Of a stretch of DNA of 64,000 nt, positions 29,680-36,918 are shown piece after piece. The DNA comes from Microbulbifer sp. GL-2 (GTDB lineage: Bacteria; Pseudomonadota; Gammaproteobacteria; Pseudomonadales; Cellvibrionaceae). The stretch is from the NCBI RefSeq assembly GCF_007183175.1, contig NZ_AP019807.1:2910001-2974000 (forward strand), read 5' to 3'. The translations under genes were made by a program, and so were the position numbers. The notes beneath the pieces were generated by a model. That model saw only the letters and a program-made list of their open reading frames with translations, was not told the DNA's origin and ran no database searches. Each line of letters starts with the position of its first letter. The stretch's first letter is position 1.

Positions 29680-29973
29680 TTACTCTTGATCCCACTCTTC
29701 TTCATAGCCATTACTCACCAAGTAGCCATTCAGAGAGTGAAAAATATACTCCATCCACTGCTCGATTCCTTCTTTCTCCAGCAAAGGGAATCCAGAACCT
29801 TGATCATCAGCAGCAACGTCTATCATTCCCCAATAGAATTGAGAAAGAGCTAATGCCTGCTCTCGATTAGAAACTACGCCTTGCTTAAGAATATCTAGTG
29901 CAGTTTCATTCTCCATCTTTTCAGCGTAGTGAATAAGGATCTCGCGTTCTTCTGGGTATTTATATTCAATCAT
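29680..29973 (-). CDS. Small acidic cassette protein, candidate antidote/immunity
   Basis: 97 residues, strongly acidic (rich in Glu/Asp, ending EEEWDQE) and predicted helical. Its start overlaps the stop of the 29970 gene by 4 bases (ATGA type), so the two are co-translated. Not recognised. The small acidic product paired with a larger, basic upstream partner inside one cassette suggests a toxin-antidote or effector-immunity pair. This is inference from layout only. Confidence 0.65.
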   Translation of the reverse strand: MIEYKYPEEREILIHYAEKMENETALDILKQGVVSNREQALALSQFYWGMIDVAADDQGSGFPLLEKEGIEQWMEYIFHSLNGYLVSNGYEEEWDQE

Positions 29974-30434
29974 AGTGCGTCTTGAGCCTCTTTAATTACT
30001 GACATCCGATCAGCAACCCAAGTTAACTTACTTACCAAGTCTTCAACCCTCATTCTTTCAGTAACTACAAGCAGGTAGTGCTTCTTATCTTTGGGGTCAG
30101 GTGAAAATTCTAAACCATTCGGTATATCTGCTTTTTCAATTACCCAAAATACATTAATAGGAAGGCCTTTTGTCACCTTTTTCTTCATTCTATAGATACG
30201 CTTTAAATGCTGCCAGTGCGCCGAGAATGAGAGCCCCATTTGTGGATGTGGTAAAACCCAGCGCTCATCTTGTGAGAAAAGATAATCACGTTTTCTAACG
30301 CCACTAATGATAGATGCATCATTGCTATTTCTATAGAGAGTTGGGTGTGCTCCAGCCTCTGTAGGACGTGCATAGAAAGGGCCAAGTTTACTTATATATT
30401 CCCTTAAATTCTCTACGGTTTTAAACTGTTCCAT
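29970..30434 (-). CDS. Cassette protein, candidate toxin of a two-gene cassette
   Basis: 154 residues, Lys/Arg-rich. Visible features: a TLYRNSNDASI segment at about 29-38, the central LSFSAHWQHLKRIYRMKKKVTKGLP, and a C-terminal part IPNGLEFSPDPKDKKHYLLVVTERM that loosely recalls Tse2-like ADP-ribosyltransferase-type toxins. I cannot confirm that fold by eye. It is the upstream member of an overlapping pair with the acidic 29680 gene. An attC-like sequence lies upstream of its start. Confidence 0.65.
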   Translation of the reverse strand: MEQFKTVENLREYISKLGPFYARPTEAGAHPTLYRNSNDASIISGVRKRDYLFSQDERWVLPHPQMGLSFSAHWQHLKRIYRMKKKVTKGLPINVFWVIEKADIPNGLEFSPDPKDKKHYLLVVTERMRVEDLVSKLTWVADRMSVIKEAQDAL

Positions 30435-30465
30435 ACATACATTCCATGTGAACTACTTAATCAAC

Positions 30466-30539
30466 TCTAATGCTTGCCTCAACCGTGAAGCACATTGTAC
30501 TGAGTCCGACAGCCAAAGGCTGCGTATTGCTGCTACCTG
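30466..30539 (-). repeat. attC-like half-site interrupted by group II intron copy 2
   Basis: Plus strand: taatgcttgcctc at the cassette start, agtccgacagcc/ggctg palindrome in the middle, then gctgctacctg where the R'' (cttgtta) would be expected and intron sequence begins instead. The structure parallels the attC sites at 34.1 and 35.6 kb. Confidence 0.6.
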
Positions 30540-30883
30540 GTACGCCCAGCATGGGCGTGAACTAATGGGGTGAAAGTCCCCTGTAGGAGGATCACCATTT
30601 AATGGGTTCCATTAAATGCTAACTACTAACGAATGGCAACTGCAGCATAGCGAGGTCTTGTGGGGAGGAAGCCGCTAGTAAAACTGCGAGCAGACAAACA
30701 GCAACATCATATAAGGCTTAGCCTGGAGGCGAGGTGGCCAAGGATACCGCAGCTATGTGGCTAATGGGCTGAGCTAATGATGTCGTCGTGTATTGAAAGT
30801 TCACGTTCTTATCTGGACAGATCTGTTTAGCTTGCTGCTGTAATCGGGGCCGCTAAGCTGTAATTAGGCCCAACCCGCTAGCC
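30540..30883 (+). mobile_element. Group II intron relic, truncated copy 2
   Basis: It aligns base by base with the first ~350 nt of copy 1 (shared tggtacgcccagcatggg start, attaaatgctaactacta, gaggaagccgcta, and the common end cccgctagcc at 29374 and 30883), with scattered substitutions. After 30883 the two copies diverge. Domains V and VI are absent here, so it cannot splice. Same plus-strand orientation. Confidence 0.75.
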
Positions 30884-30901
30884 TCGATTCAGGAAGCCCA
30901 C

Positions 30902-31141
30902 TTTATAGCCTATGTAGATCTCAAGCCGATCGGTGCCATTTCTCAAAAGGCGCCCCCTATCCTTAAGCCACTGGGCATCTCAGCAAAACACTGGCTCTAT
31001 TTTAATCGGAACTTTGAAAGCCGCTTTAAAGGCCTAGTGGGATCAGCGGAGGTTGTACGGCAAGCCTGTATTCAGCTCAATAAACGCTGGGTACATGGTA
31101 TAGGCGACTGCCAGCGTTTCCTATCTGCAATGCCCCACTAA
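30902..31141 (+). pseudogene. Orphan C-terminal coding fragment (transposase-like, family not identified)
   Basis: An open plus-strand frame of about 79 codons without start, ending at a TAA near 31141. Readable parts are AYVDLKPIGAISQKAPPILK, KHWLYFNRNFESRFKGLVG and LNKRWVHGIGDCQRFLSA. It begins at the point where intron copy 2 is truncated, so it may be the end of the element that replaced the intron 3' half. Composition and position suggest a mobile-element remnant. I cannot name the family. Confidence 0.4.
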
Positions 31142-31332
31142 TTCCCTCCCAACCTTTCGATACTATTCCTTCCGGCTTGGTCAAAATCACACAATTTTCA
31201 AACCTAAAGCATAATTTTTCAGCATTTCACTTTGCCCTATACCTGATCAGGAGAAATGGCCGTCAAGGTGGAAGGCCTGCACTATTTCCGATGTCATCTT
31301 TCAATTTGTGGGTGTCCTAGTGTTTACTCCTG
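31142..31332. other. Non-coding cassette-array spacer
   Basis: No gene recognised. The right end (gtttactcctgttatac) overlaps the stop codon of the 31333 gene and looks like the R'' half of an attC whose partner half is missing. Confidence 0.4.
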
Positions 31333-31839
31333 TTATACGGCTTCAACTTTATTACGAATATAAAAGAATAAGCAGATATAGGAGAGTGCTAGAGAACCTG
31401 GAATTAGGTAGTCTTGAATTGGTATAGACTGGGAAAAAACGCAATGTACCATTAATCCGATGACCAATACAGAGGCTGTTAGTAGCGATACATTAATTAA
31501 TAGCCTACCAAAAGCTGACCAAATGAATGAGAAAAACGTAATCAATAGAAAAGCTAAAATACTTGTAATATAAATACCATCCTCACCGGGAGGATCTAGC
31601 TTTAGTCCTTGTCTAGGGCTCAGGTACACAAATATTAAAAATACATTAGACAAGATTCCCATAATCCCAATAAATAGGGAGTAGCAGCCAGAAAACTTGG
31701 TTAATTTTTTAAACTGAGATTTTCTTTTAGCCAAGATTAATATAAGAAAAGATATTGCAGCCAATAACATACTGCATAGGTATAAAAATCCAAAAATTAC
31801 CGCACCAACACCATCAATGCTGATTTTCTGATCTCGCAT
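31333..31839 (-). CDS. Multi-pass membrane cassette protein
   Basis: 168 residues with about five hydrophobic helices (near 11-33, 48-70, 90-108, 113-135 and 143-162) and short hydrophilic loops. Not recognised; a small integral inner-membrane protein. It is followed by an R''-like gttatac at its stop, and the attC remnant at 31849-31892 lies upstream, so it reads as one gene cassette. Confidence 0.65.
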   Translation of the reverse strand: MRDQKISIDGVGAVIFGFLYLCSMLLAAISFLILILAKRKSQFKKLTKFSGCYSLFIGIMGILSNVFLIFVYLSPRQGLKLDPPGEDGIYITSILAFLLITFFSFIWSAFGRLLINVSLLTASVLVIGLMVHCVFSQSIPIQDYLIPGSLALSYICLFFYIRNKVEAV

Positions 31840-31848
31840 ATATCCTCA

Positions 31849-31892
31849 GGGCTAACTCGATAGATTTGCGTGTAACGCCTAGCTAAGCGAAG
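31849..31892 (-). repeat. attC remnant truncated by the IS3 element
   Basis: Minus-strand ggcgttacacg core and gctaactcg are seen just before the 31333 gene. The palindromic partner is separated by the IS3 insertion at 31893. Confidence 0.45.
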
Positions 31893-31929
31893 CCTCCCCC
31901 CTTAAAGTAGACGCCACCTTATATTCATC

Positions 31930-32817
31930 TTATGCGGCCATTCTTTCATATTCATCTGGGCTTTTGAACCCAAGTGAACCATGTCTTCTTTTAAAGTTAT
32001 AGTACCTATCAAGATACCAAGCTAAGTTGGTTCTTAGCTCCTCAACGGACTCAAAATTAAATCCTTTAAAACTCTCAGTTTTCAGTGTTTGAAAAAATGA
32101 TTCTACATACACATTATCATTCATAAACCCTGGACGATTCATGCTCGGCTCAATACCCAATTCTTTGAGTCGGTTTTGGTATGCATAAGCACCGTACTCA
32201 GAACCTCGGTCGCTGTGAAATATTAGATCTGATTCTATATTTTTGCGACGGACAGCTTTATTTAGCGCTGACAGTGTTAACTCAACAGTTCGAGTATCCG
32301 ACAGCTCCCAACCCAACACTTTCCGGGAGTAAAGATCAATAATCACAGCTAAATATTGCCATTGCCCATTGATCTTCAGATAGGTTACATCACCAGCCCA
32401 TTGAGAGTCTGGTTTACTCGGCATACCATGCTCTCTTTGTAAATTTTCAACCTTAATGCAAGGATTTCCAGGCAAAGGGCGTCGACGATAGATCCTTCCA
32501 GCTTTCCCCACGATTCCAGCCTCTCTCATAAGGCGTTCAACACGCTTGTGATTTATTCGTTCACCATTAGCTTTCAGCTCTGCGCTAATTCTTGGACTTC
32601 CATAATTACCATCATGCTGCGCATAGATAGCTTCGATACACCCTAGAATTCGCCTATTTTCTATGTCTCGAGTGCTCTCATCACGGTTGAGCCACTTATA
32701 AAACCCTTGGGGTGAAACATTCAAGTATCTACATAAGTACCTGACACCAAAGTCTGATCGATTAAGAGCTATGAACGAGAATCTTTCGGCTTTGGATCTT
32801 TCAGGTACATTTCCCAC
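31930..32817 (-). CDS. IS3-family transposase OrfB (DDE integrase core)
   Basis: 295 residues. An HTH_21-like region (YGSPRISAELKANGERINHKRVERLM) precedes the rve integrase core with the DDE residues visible: GDVTYL (D), HSDRGSEY (D) and YVESFFQTLK (E, 35 residues on). It is normally made as an OrfAB fusion by -1 frameshifting at the AAAAAAG run overlapping the end of orfA. The GTG right after the slippery run gives the free OrfB frame. Intact, so possibly active. Confidence 0.93.
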   Translation of the reverse strand: MGNVPERSKAERFSFIALNRSDFGVRYLCRYLNVSPQGFYKWLNRDESTRDIENRRILGCIEAIYAQHDGNYGSPRISAELKANGERINHKRVERLMREAGIVGKAGRIYRRRPLPGNPCIKVENLQREHGMPSKPDSQWAGDVTYLKINGQWQYLAVIIDLYSRKVLGWELSDTRTVELTLSALNKAVRRKNIESDLIFHSDRGSEYGAYAYQNRLKELGIEPSMNRPGFMNDNVYVESFFQTLKTESFKGFNFESVEELRTNLAWYLDRYYNFKRRHGSLGFKSPDEYERMAA

Positions 32818-33122
32818 TTTTTTAGGAAATCATTCTCCTTTTGCAATTTCTCAACCTGCTTTTTTAGACGTCTTATCTCTTTATCATCAGTTTGAAACTG
32901 AGTTTTCGTTGTCTTGGTCATACTTATTCTACGACTGGGCTTCTCGACCAGCTTGCCTTCTCTACTTTCCTGTCGCCATCTATACACCATTACTGGATGC
33001 AAACCAACAATGTTGGCGATTGTAGTCGTATCTACTTTCAGTTGATTAGTGAGAGCTACCACTCTAACTTTGAACTCTGTTGAATATTCAACAACCCGCT
33101 CTTCACTCAGTATTTTCGGCAT
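32769..33122 (-). CDS. IS3-family transposase OrfA (HTH and leucine zipper)
   Basis: 117 residues. An N-terminal helix-turn-helix (YSTEFKVRVVALTNQ ... ANIVGLHPVMVYRWRQE) binds the IS ends. A C-terminal heptad region (EIRRLKKQVEKLQKENDFLKK) forms the multimerising coiled coil and ends at the AAAAAAG slippery site. It overlaps orfB by 49 bases. Confidence 0.92.
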   Translation of the reverse strand: MPKILSEERVVEYSTEFKVRVVALTNQLKVDTTTIANIVGLHPVMVYRWRQESREGKLVEKPSRRISMTKTTKTQFQTDDKEIRRLKKQVEKLQKENDFLKKWEMYLKDPKPKDSRS

Positions 33123-33170
33123 TTTTTCCTACCCTATTCAAAAGGTAGGCGTCTACTCAATGGGGGAAGG

Positions 33171-33272
33171 TTTCCCCCGGACATTCCAATTTAACGCAAA
33201 TATAATTAGCACAATAACTAACATTAAGGCACCACCATAAATGGCGATAATGACCTCCTTAAGTTGACTCAT
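33171..33272 (-). pseudogene. Truncated small membrane-protein cassette, cut by IS3
   Basis: Starting at the ATG at 33272, preceded by a gtaaggc core site, the frame reads MSQLKEVIIAIYGGALML then VIVLIIFALNWNV, a single transmembrane helix. It then runs into the IS3 terminal repeat and stops at 33153. The original C-terminus and attC were displaced by the insertion. The natural length is unknown. Confidence 0.6.
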
Positions 33273-33275
33273 AGT

Positions 33276-33357
33276 GCCTTACAATATTCGTATTTGCGGT
33301 GGGCGAAGTGTAAGTCGCCTGAACGCGATAGCGATGAGCAACATGCGCTTGTTAAGT
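33276..33357 (-). repeat. attC-like site
   Basis: Plus strand gccttac at the left (core-like) and gcgcttgttaag at the right, with central palindromic gcgatagcg-type sequence. It lies between the stop of the 33361 gene and the start of the truncated cassette. Confidence 0.6.
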
Positions 33358-33360
33358 GAT

Positions 33361-33609
33361 CTAACACCCACCATCACCACTCCCTCCATCTCCACCACCA
33401 AAACCTCCAGAATCACCACTGCTAAAATAACTACCAGAGCTAGACCCCTGAGTTACTCCAAACTTCACAATAAACCACAGTACACTGGAAATTAGGAAGC
33501 CTGTAAATACTAACGGGGCGAAAGTAGAATTAACCAAATTTTCGGAAGCAAGATCGATCATATACCAAGATCCTGCTAGGCCGAAAAGATTTATTATGAG
33601 TGATTTCAT
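33361..33609 (-). CDS. Small membrane cassette protein with Gly/Ser-rich tail
   Basis: 82 residues. Two hydrophobic helices (about 5-20 and 30-50) are followed by a low-complexity tail of Gly, Ser and Asp ending in Cys. Not recognised. It is bounded on both sides by attC-like sites, so it is a complete single-gene cassette. Confidence 0.6.
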   Translation of the reverse strand: MKSLIINLFGLAGSWYMIDLASENLVNSTFAPLVFTGFLISSVLWFIVKFGVTQGSSSGSYFSSGDSGGFGGGDGGSGDGGC

Positions 33610-33626
33610 TTACTCTCCCTGTGTCA

Positions 33627-33719
33627 TTTAACGCTTGGCACAGCAGCCGGAATGTAGCGGCGAAGCCGCGAAATGTATGTCTAGACCCAAAGGGTCGTTG
33701 CTGATGCCACTTGTTAGCA
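33627..33719 (-). repeat. attC site
   Basis: One of the clearest sites. Plus strand ttaacgc at one end and cttgttagc at the other. Inner arms ggcacagcagc and gctgatgcc are complementary. The central gcggcgaagccgc palindrome and gacccaaagggtc hairpin complete the folded structure. The stop codon of the 33714 gene lies in R''. Confidence 0.8.
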
Positions 33720-34088
33720 CTTTGCTTCTCTCTTGAGCTTATAAGATATGCACTTACCAAGTTTACCATTTGTCACGATAATCTTATGGTTAATGGATGC
33801 TATGCAGGAGGGAGCCAGAGAACGTTCGCTAGCAATAAAATCTCTTATAGTTAATCTTTTATCTACTCTACTACAATCAGACTTTGAGGTATTACAATAT
33901 AATTTCACGGTTCCACTATAGGGCTTTTTTCCTCTACACACCCATAGATTAGGATTGCCTTTACAAGCCGCCGATTTAGACATGACAAATATGTTATTTT
34001 CAGGCAAAGCGACGACTAACTCTTCCTCTGAAAATGCCGAATTGCAATATATCAATGCTACTATCGAAAAGGATATTAATTTCTTCAT
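33714..34088 (-). CDS. Exported cysteine-containing cassette protein
   Basis: 124 residues with a signal peptide (cleavage near AFS-EE). Six cysteines in the mature part (AACKG, WVCRG, LYCNT, DCSR, SCIA, KCIS and a terminal Cys) suggest disulfide bonds in the periplasm. Not recognised. A complete cassette between attC sites at 33.6 and 34.1 kb. Confidence 0.65.
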   Translation of the reverse strand: MKKLISFSIVALIYCNSAFSEEELVVALPENNIFVMSKSAACKGNPNLWVCRGKKPYSGTVKLYCNTSKSDCSRVDKRLTIRDFIASERSLAPSCIASINHKIIVTNGKLGKCISYKLKREAKC

Positions 34089-34097
34089 AGTTTGGGT

Positions 34098-34173
34098 GCT
34101 AACGCTTGCCTCACAGGAAAATAAAAGCAGAGCGATTCGGCGTTTTTAGTTTTTCTGTGCAGGTACTTGTTAT
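34098..34173 (-). repeat. attC site
   Basis: Plus strand gctaacgcttgcctcacaggaaaa pairs across the site with ttttctgtgcaggtacttgttat, giving a long imperfect palindrome with the expected unpaired bases. The R'' end contains the stop of the phzF-like gene. Confidence 0.85.
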
Positions 34174-34955
34174 ATTTTGATCGTAATCTTGCCTTGTAAA
34201 TAATCTACAGCATCACCCTTAAGTACCACCCTATCCCCAATGACCTCACAGCCAACAATTCCCCTCCGTTTAGACAATTGCTGTGCTGTAAGATTATTTT
34301 TCCCCAGCCTTTCACTCCAATATGGAGCTAGCTCACAATGTGCTGACCCCGTAACAGGGTCTTCATTAACTTTCAGCTTCGGAAAGAAACATCGACTAAC
34401 AAAATCCACTTTATCGCCTGGAGAGGTGATTTCTACCCCTCTTAGATCAAGTCGTGACAGTTTTATAAAATCAGGTACCATAGATCGAACCTCCGTTTCG
34501 CTACCCAAAACAACCACATAATCAAACCCAGACAAAACTTCCTTTGGAGAAACGCCTAAAGCATCAATGAGAATGTTTGGAGCTACAACTGCTTTAGGCA
34601 CTGTAGCAGGGAAGTCCATACCATATCCAGAATTTGATTTCTCCACGGTAAGTAGGCCACTGTTTGTTTGAAACTGGATAGTTTGATCAGAGTAACCAAG
34701 ATGCTCAAATAGTACATGAGCCGTAGCAAGAGTAGCATGACCACATAAATCAACTTCATCTTCAGGCGTGAACCAGCGCAGTGAGAATGAATCATTTTCA
34801 GCGACAAAGAATGCCGTCTCAGACAGATTATTCTCTTCTGCAATTCTCTGGAGAATACTATCTGGCAACCAAGACTCTAAAGGACATACTGCAGCAGGAT
34901 TACCTTCAAAAACCTCCGAAGCAAAAGCATCAACTTGATAAATATTTAATTCCAC
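34170..34955 (-). CDS. PhzF-family isomerase/epimerase cassette protein
   Basis: 261 residues, PhzF/DapF-like fold. Signature segments: QVDAFASEVFEGNPAAVCPL at the N-terminus, SETAFFV (catalytic Glu region of PhzF), LRWFTPEDEVDLCGHATLA and, in the second half, DPVTGSAHC and APYWSERLG. Members isomerise small molecules; most are unlinked to phenazine, and no phenazine genes are here. It is the one cassette with a clear enzyme assignment. Confidence 0.88.
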   Translation of the reverse strand: MELNIYQVDAFASEVFEGNPAAVCPLESWLPDSILQRIAEENNLSETAFFVAENDSFSLRWFTPEDEVDLCGHATLATAHVLFEHLGYSDQTIQFQTNSGLLTVEKSNSGYGMDFPATVPKAVVAPNILIDALGVSPKEVLSGFDYVVVLGSETEVRSMVPDFIKLSRLDLRGVEITSPGDKVDFVSRCFFPKLKVNEDPVTGSAHCELAPYWSERLGKNNLTAQQLSKRRGIVGCEVIGDRVVLKGDAVDYLQGKITIKI

Positions 34956-34989
34956 TTTTCTCTCTATTTGCTAAATTGTGAATGGAAAT

Positions 34990-35082
34990 ATAACGCCGGC
35001 CACACAGACGAGCGAAACGCAGTATAGCGAGTCCAGCCAAATGAGTTTTTTGCATTTGGCGATTGTGCTTGCCTTTGTTAGC
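34990..35082 (-). repeat. attC site
   Basis: Plus strand ataacgccggccacaca opposite tgtgcttgcctttgttagc, with central agccaaatg/catttggc hairpin. Located between the 35078 gene stop and the phzF-like start. Confidence 0.8.
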
Positions 35083-35608
35083 TTCGTTTTCCAAATACAA
35101 AGTGCTTTCCCTCAACTGTACCTAATGTTGGGAGCATATTATCCATGCTTCCTTTTATGGTTTTTCCGCTTAGATCCCATTCAACCTGGGGAAGCCAATA
35201 GTCAAGCTCCTCTCTGTTGTCGTGGCACTTAATGGGCATACTTTCATCAACCTTGCTTCCTGAAAAGGTTGGCCCAAAATTAAAGCATGGCCAAGCAGGC
35301 CTCCACCAGTACATATCGGGAAGCCCTGTTGCTTTGCCTTTGCGGGGAATATCAAAAGCAGTAATGGAGCCACTATGGCTTTTGTAGATCATTACGCTCC
35401 ATTTATAGCCTCTGATTGAATCACCGTAGTTTGGGTGATCAAAAATTATAAATTCGCCATTATTAATCCTTGATATATCTAGCCTAAACAGGGCTGCTTC
35501 AGCTTTAGCATTAGGCTGAAGCGATGAAAAAAAAGGTACCATAGAGAAAACAACCCCTATTAATAGAGTTGATAAAACTAGAATCGATAACGATTTCTTT
35601 CGGTTCAT
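35078..35608 (-). CDS. Membrane-anchored exported cassette protein
   Basis: About 176 residues from the ATG at 35608 (MNRKKSL). A longer in-frame start at 35647 would translate the attC. One N-terminal hydrophobic segment (about 6-25) is an anchor or signal. The mature part has aromatic clusters (PDMYWWRPAWPCFNFGP) and two cysteines (PCFN and KCHD). Not recognised. A distant likeness to Rieske-type sequences was considered, but the ligand motifs are absent. Confidence 0.65.
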   Translation of the reverse strand: MNRKKSLSILVLSTLLIGVVFSMVPFFSSLQPNAKAEAALFRLDISRINNGEFIIFDHPNYGDSIRGYKWSVMIYKSHSGSITAFDIPRKGKATGLPDMYWWRPAWPCFNFGPTFSGSKVDESMPIKCHDNREELDYWLPQVEWDLSGKTIKGSMDNMLPTLGTVEGKHFVFGKRS

Positions 35609-35613
35609 GTTTA

Positions 35614-35658
35614 AGCTTACGCCCAGCGTTGGCTGTCGCTCTGCCACTGCTTGTTAAG
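35614..35658 (-). repeat. Short attC site
   Basis: Only about 45 bp: cttacgcccagcg, ttggctgtcgctctgcc, actgcttgttaag. Its right half is almost identical to the right half of the attC at 36801-36918. Confidence 0.75.
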
Positions 35659-36172
35659 TTCCATTTGCCAGACAGTGTACCCCACATTCAGCAGCCCATT
35701 CCTCTAGTTGCGGTTTTACAGAGTCATCCAGTAGGTACATGACATTTGTATCATCCCAACTTTCTAAGAAGACCACGCCTAGCTCAGGAATAACTACGTT
35801 AAAAAATCTCTTACTGGTCTCAGATACTGCAGGTTTGAAATAATCAAAAGCTGCATCATCTGACGTTAAACGACGAAATTTAGGCTTAGAATGGCTCCAC
35901 TTACCGGCCATCCTAAAATTAATAACTTCAGTTTCTTTTAAAAGTTTCTTACTAAAAGAGTAAAGGGCTTCATTTCTCTTCTTTTGCTCCGCTCCAGAAA
36001 CGTCATCCAACAGCATTCGTGCTTCTTCTCGACTCAACCAGTGGTCAAAAACTGAGACTGCCAAAAAGGTGTATTTGTCTGGAGGTTCAACTTCTATGAT
36101 TTTCTGTAAGCCTGGAAACTGCTTCAGCAGAGCTTCTTGCTTAGATTTATTTAGATTGATGAACTTTCTCAT
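35654..36172 (-). CDS. Hypothetical cassette protein
   Basis: 172 residues, mixed charge, no signal peptide or membrane segment. The C-terminal part (VVIPELGVVFLESWDDTNVMYLLDD) looks like an alpha/beta fold. Not recognised. It is flanked by attC sites at 35.6 and 36.2 kb, hence a complete cassette, probably cytosolic. Confidence 0.65.
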   Translation of the reverse strand: MRKFINLNKSKQEALLKQFPGLQKIIEVEPPDKYTFLAVSVFDHWLSREEARMLLDDVSGAEQKKRNEALYSFSKKLLKETEVINFRMAGKWSHSKPKFRRLTSDDAAFDYFKPAVSETSKRFFNVVIPELGVVFLESWDDTNVMYLLDDSVKPQLEEWAAECGVHCLANGT

Positions 36173-36181
36173 AGAGTGAAC

Positions 36182-36297
36182 TTAACGCCGCAATCAGACG
36201 CGGCTTCCTTTGTGTGCTTTTTGTACGAAAATGGGAGCGCAGCGACTGTGCAAAAAGTACGCAAAATAAGACGTCGGCTGCATTGCTTGTTAACCGC
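36182..36297 (-). repeat. attC site
   Basis: Plus strand ttaacgccgcaatcagacg pairs with cgtcggctgcattgcttgttaac. The longer central region contains the near-palindromic gtgctttttgtac/gtgcaaaaagtac. It precedes the 35654 gene. Confidence 0.8.
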
Positions 36298-36304
36298 GTC
36301 CGCA

Positions 36305-36790
36305 CTACCAGATTTTCCACCATGGTTTTTCAACACCAGGGTGCGCAACTATTAACCTAGCTGACTCACCAGTACTGCCACTTTTGGATACAGGAGTAAT
36401 CTCAATAGTTATTTCAAAAGGCTCTTGTTCATCGGTATGACCATCAAACCAAATGAAAGTGAACTCGCTTTCTTCAACAAAGTTAGATGGAACAATTGGG
36501 TTATCTCCGAAGATAGTATCTTCGAATGCACCCTCCACAATGGAAAATTTGTATCCAACATCTCGGCTATTTTTACTAATATTTTTAAGCGTGATCATTC
36601 CTGCATCTGAGCAGGAACCACCGTTTCCATCGTAGAAACCACGTTTTATGCTTTTTAATTCAAAGTTTGGTCTTTCCGGCGCCTCAGCCTCTTCACCCGT
36701 AATTTCAAATTCTTGCGTCATTGGAGCAAATGAACACGAAAACACAGGGGAGGAGAAAGCTAATAGTAAAACTGCAAATATTCTTTTCAT
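36305..36790 (-). CDS. Exported hypothetical cassette protein
   Basis: 161 residues with an N-terminal signal sequence ending near VFSCSF; that Cys could be a lipobox residue (PVFSC). The mature part is acidic and beta-rich, with a second Cys (GGSCSD). Not recognised. The stop is just beyond the attC R'' end, and the start follows the next attC. Confidence 0.65.
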   Translation of the reverse strand: MKRIFAVLLLAFSSPVFSCSFAPMTQEFEITGEEAEAPERPNFELKSIKRGFYDGNGGSCSDAGMITLKNISKNSRDVGYKFSIVEGAFEDTIFGDNPIVPSNFVEESEFTFIWFDGHTDEQEPFEITIEITPVSKSGSTGESARLIVAHPGVEKPWWKIW

Positions 36791-36800
36791 GCTATTACCG

Positions 36801-36918
36801 GTTAACGCCCAGCGCAGGCGCAGCCGGCGCGGAGCGCTTTTTGTGTTAATGTTTGAGCGCTAGCGAGTAACACAAAAAGTGCGTAGCGTTGGCTGTCGCT
36901 CTGCCGCTGCTTGTTAGC
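36801..36918 (-). repeat. attC site
   Basis: Plus strand ttaacgcccagcgcagg ... ccgctgcttgttagc, with a central inverted repeat gcgctttttgtgttaatg / taacacaaaaagtgc. The stop codon of the 36914 gene lies in R''. Its right 35 bp nearly match the short attC at 35.6 kb. Confidence 0.82.

Larger units (their letters stand above)
31893..33170 (-). mobile_element. IS3-family insertion sequence
   Basis: About 1.28 kb bounded by imperfect inverted repeats: left cctccccccttaaagtagac gcc (31893 on), and right, read inward from 33170, ccttcccccattgagtagac gcc. It contains two overlapping minus-strand frames (orfA, orfB) with an A6G slippage motif (plus strand cttttttt-like run at 32817-32823). Both frames look intact. 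It interrupts a small membrane-protein cassette. No clear 3-5 bp target duplication could be assigned. Confidence 0.9.

Noticed and set aside
31885..33178. Target-site duplication of the IS3 element
   Set aside because: The flanking 3-5 bases (gaag and tttc) do not match, so none is claimed.
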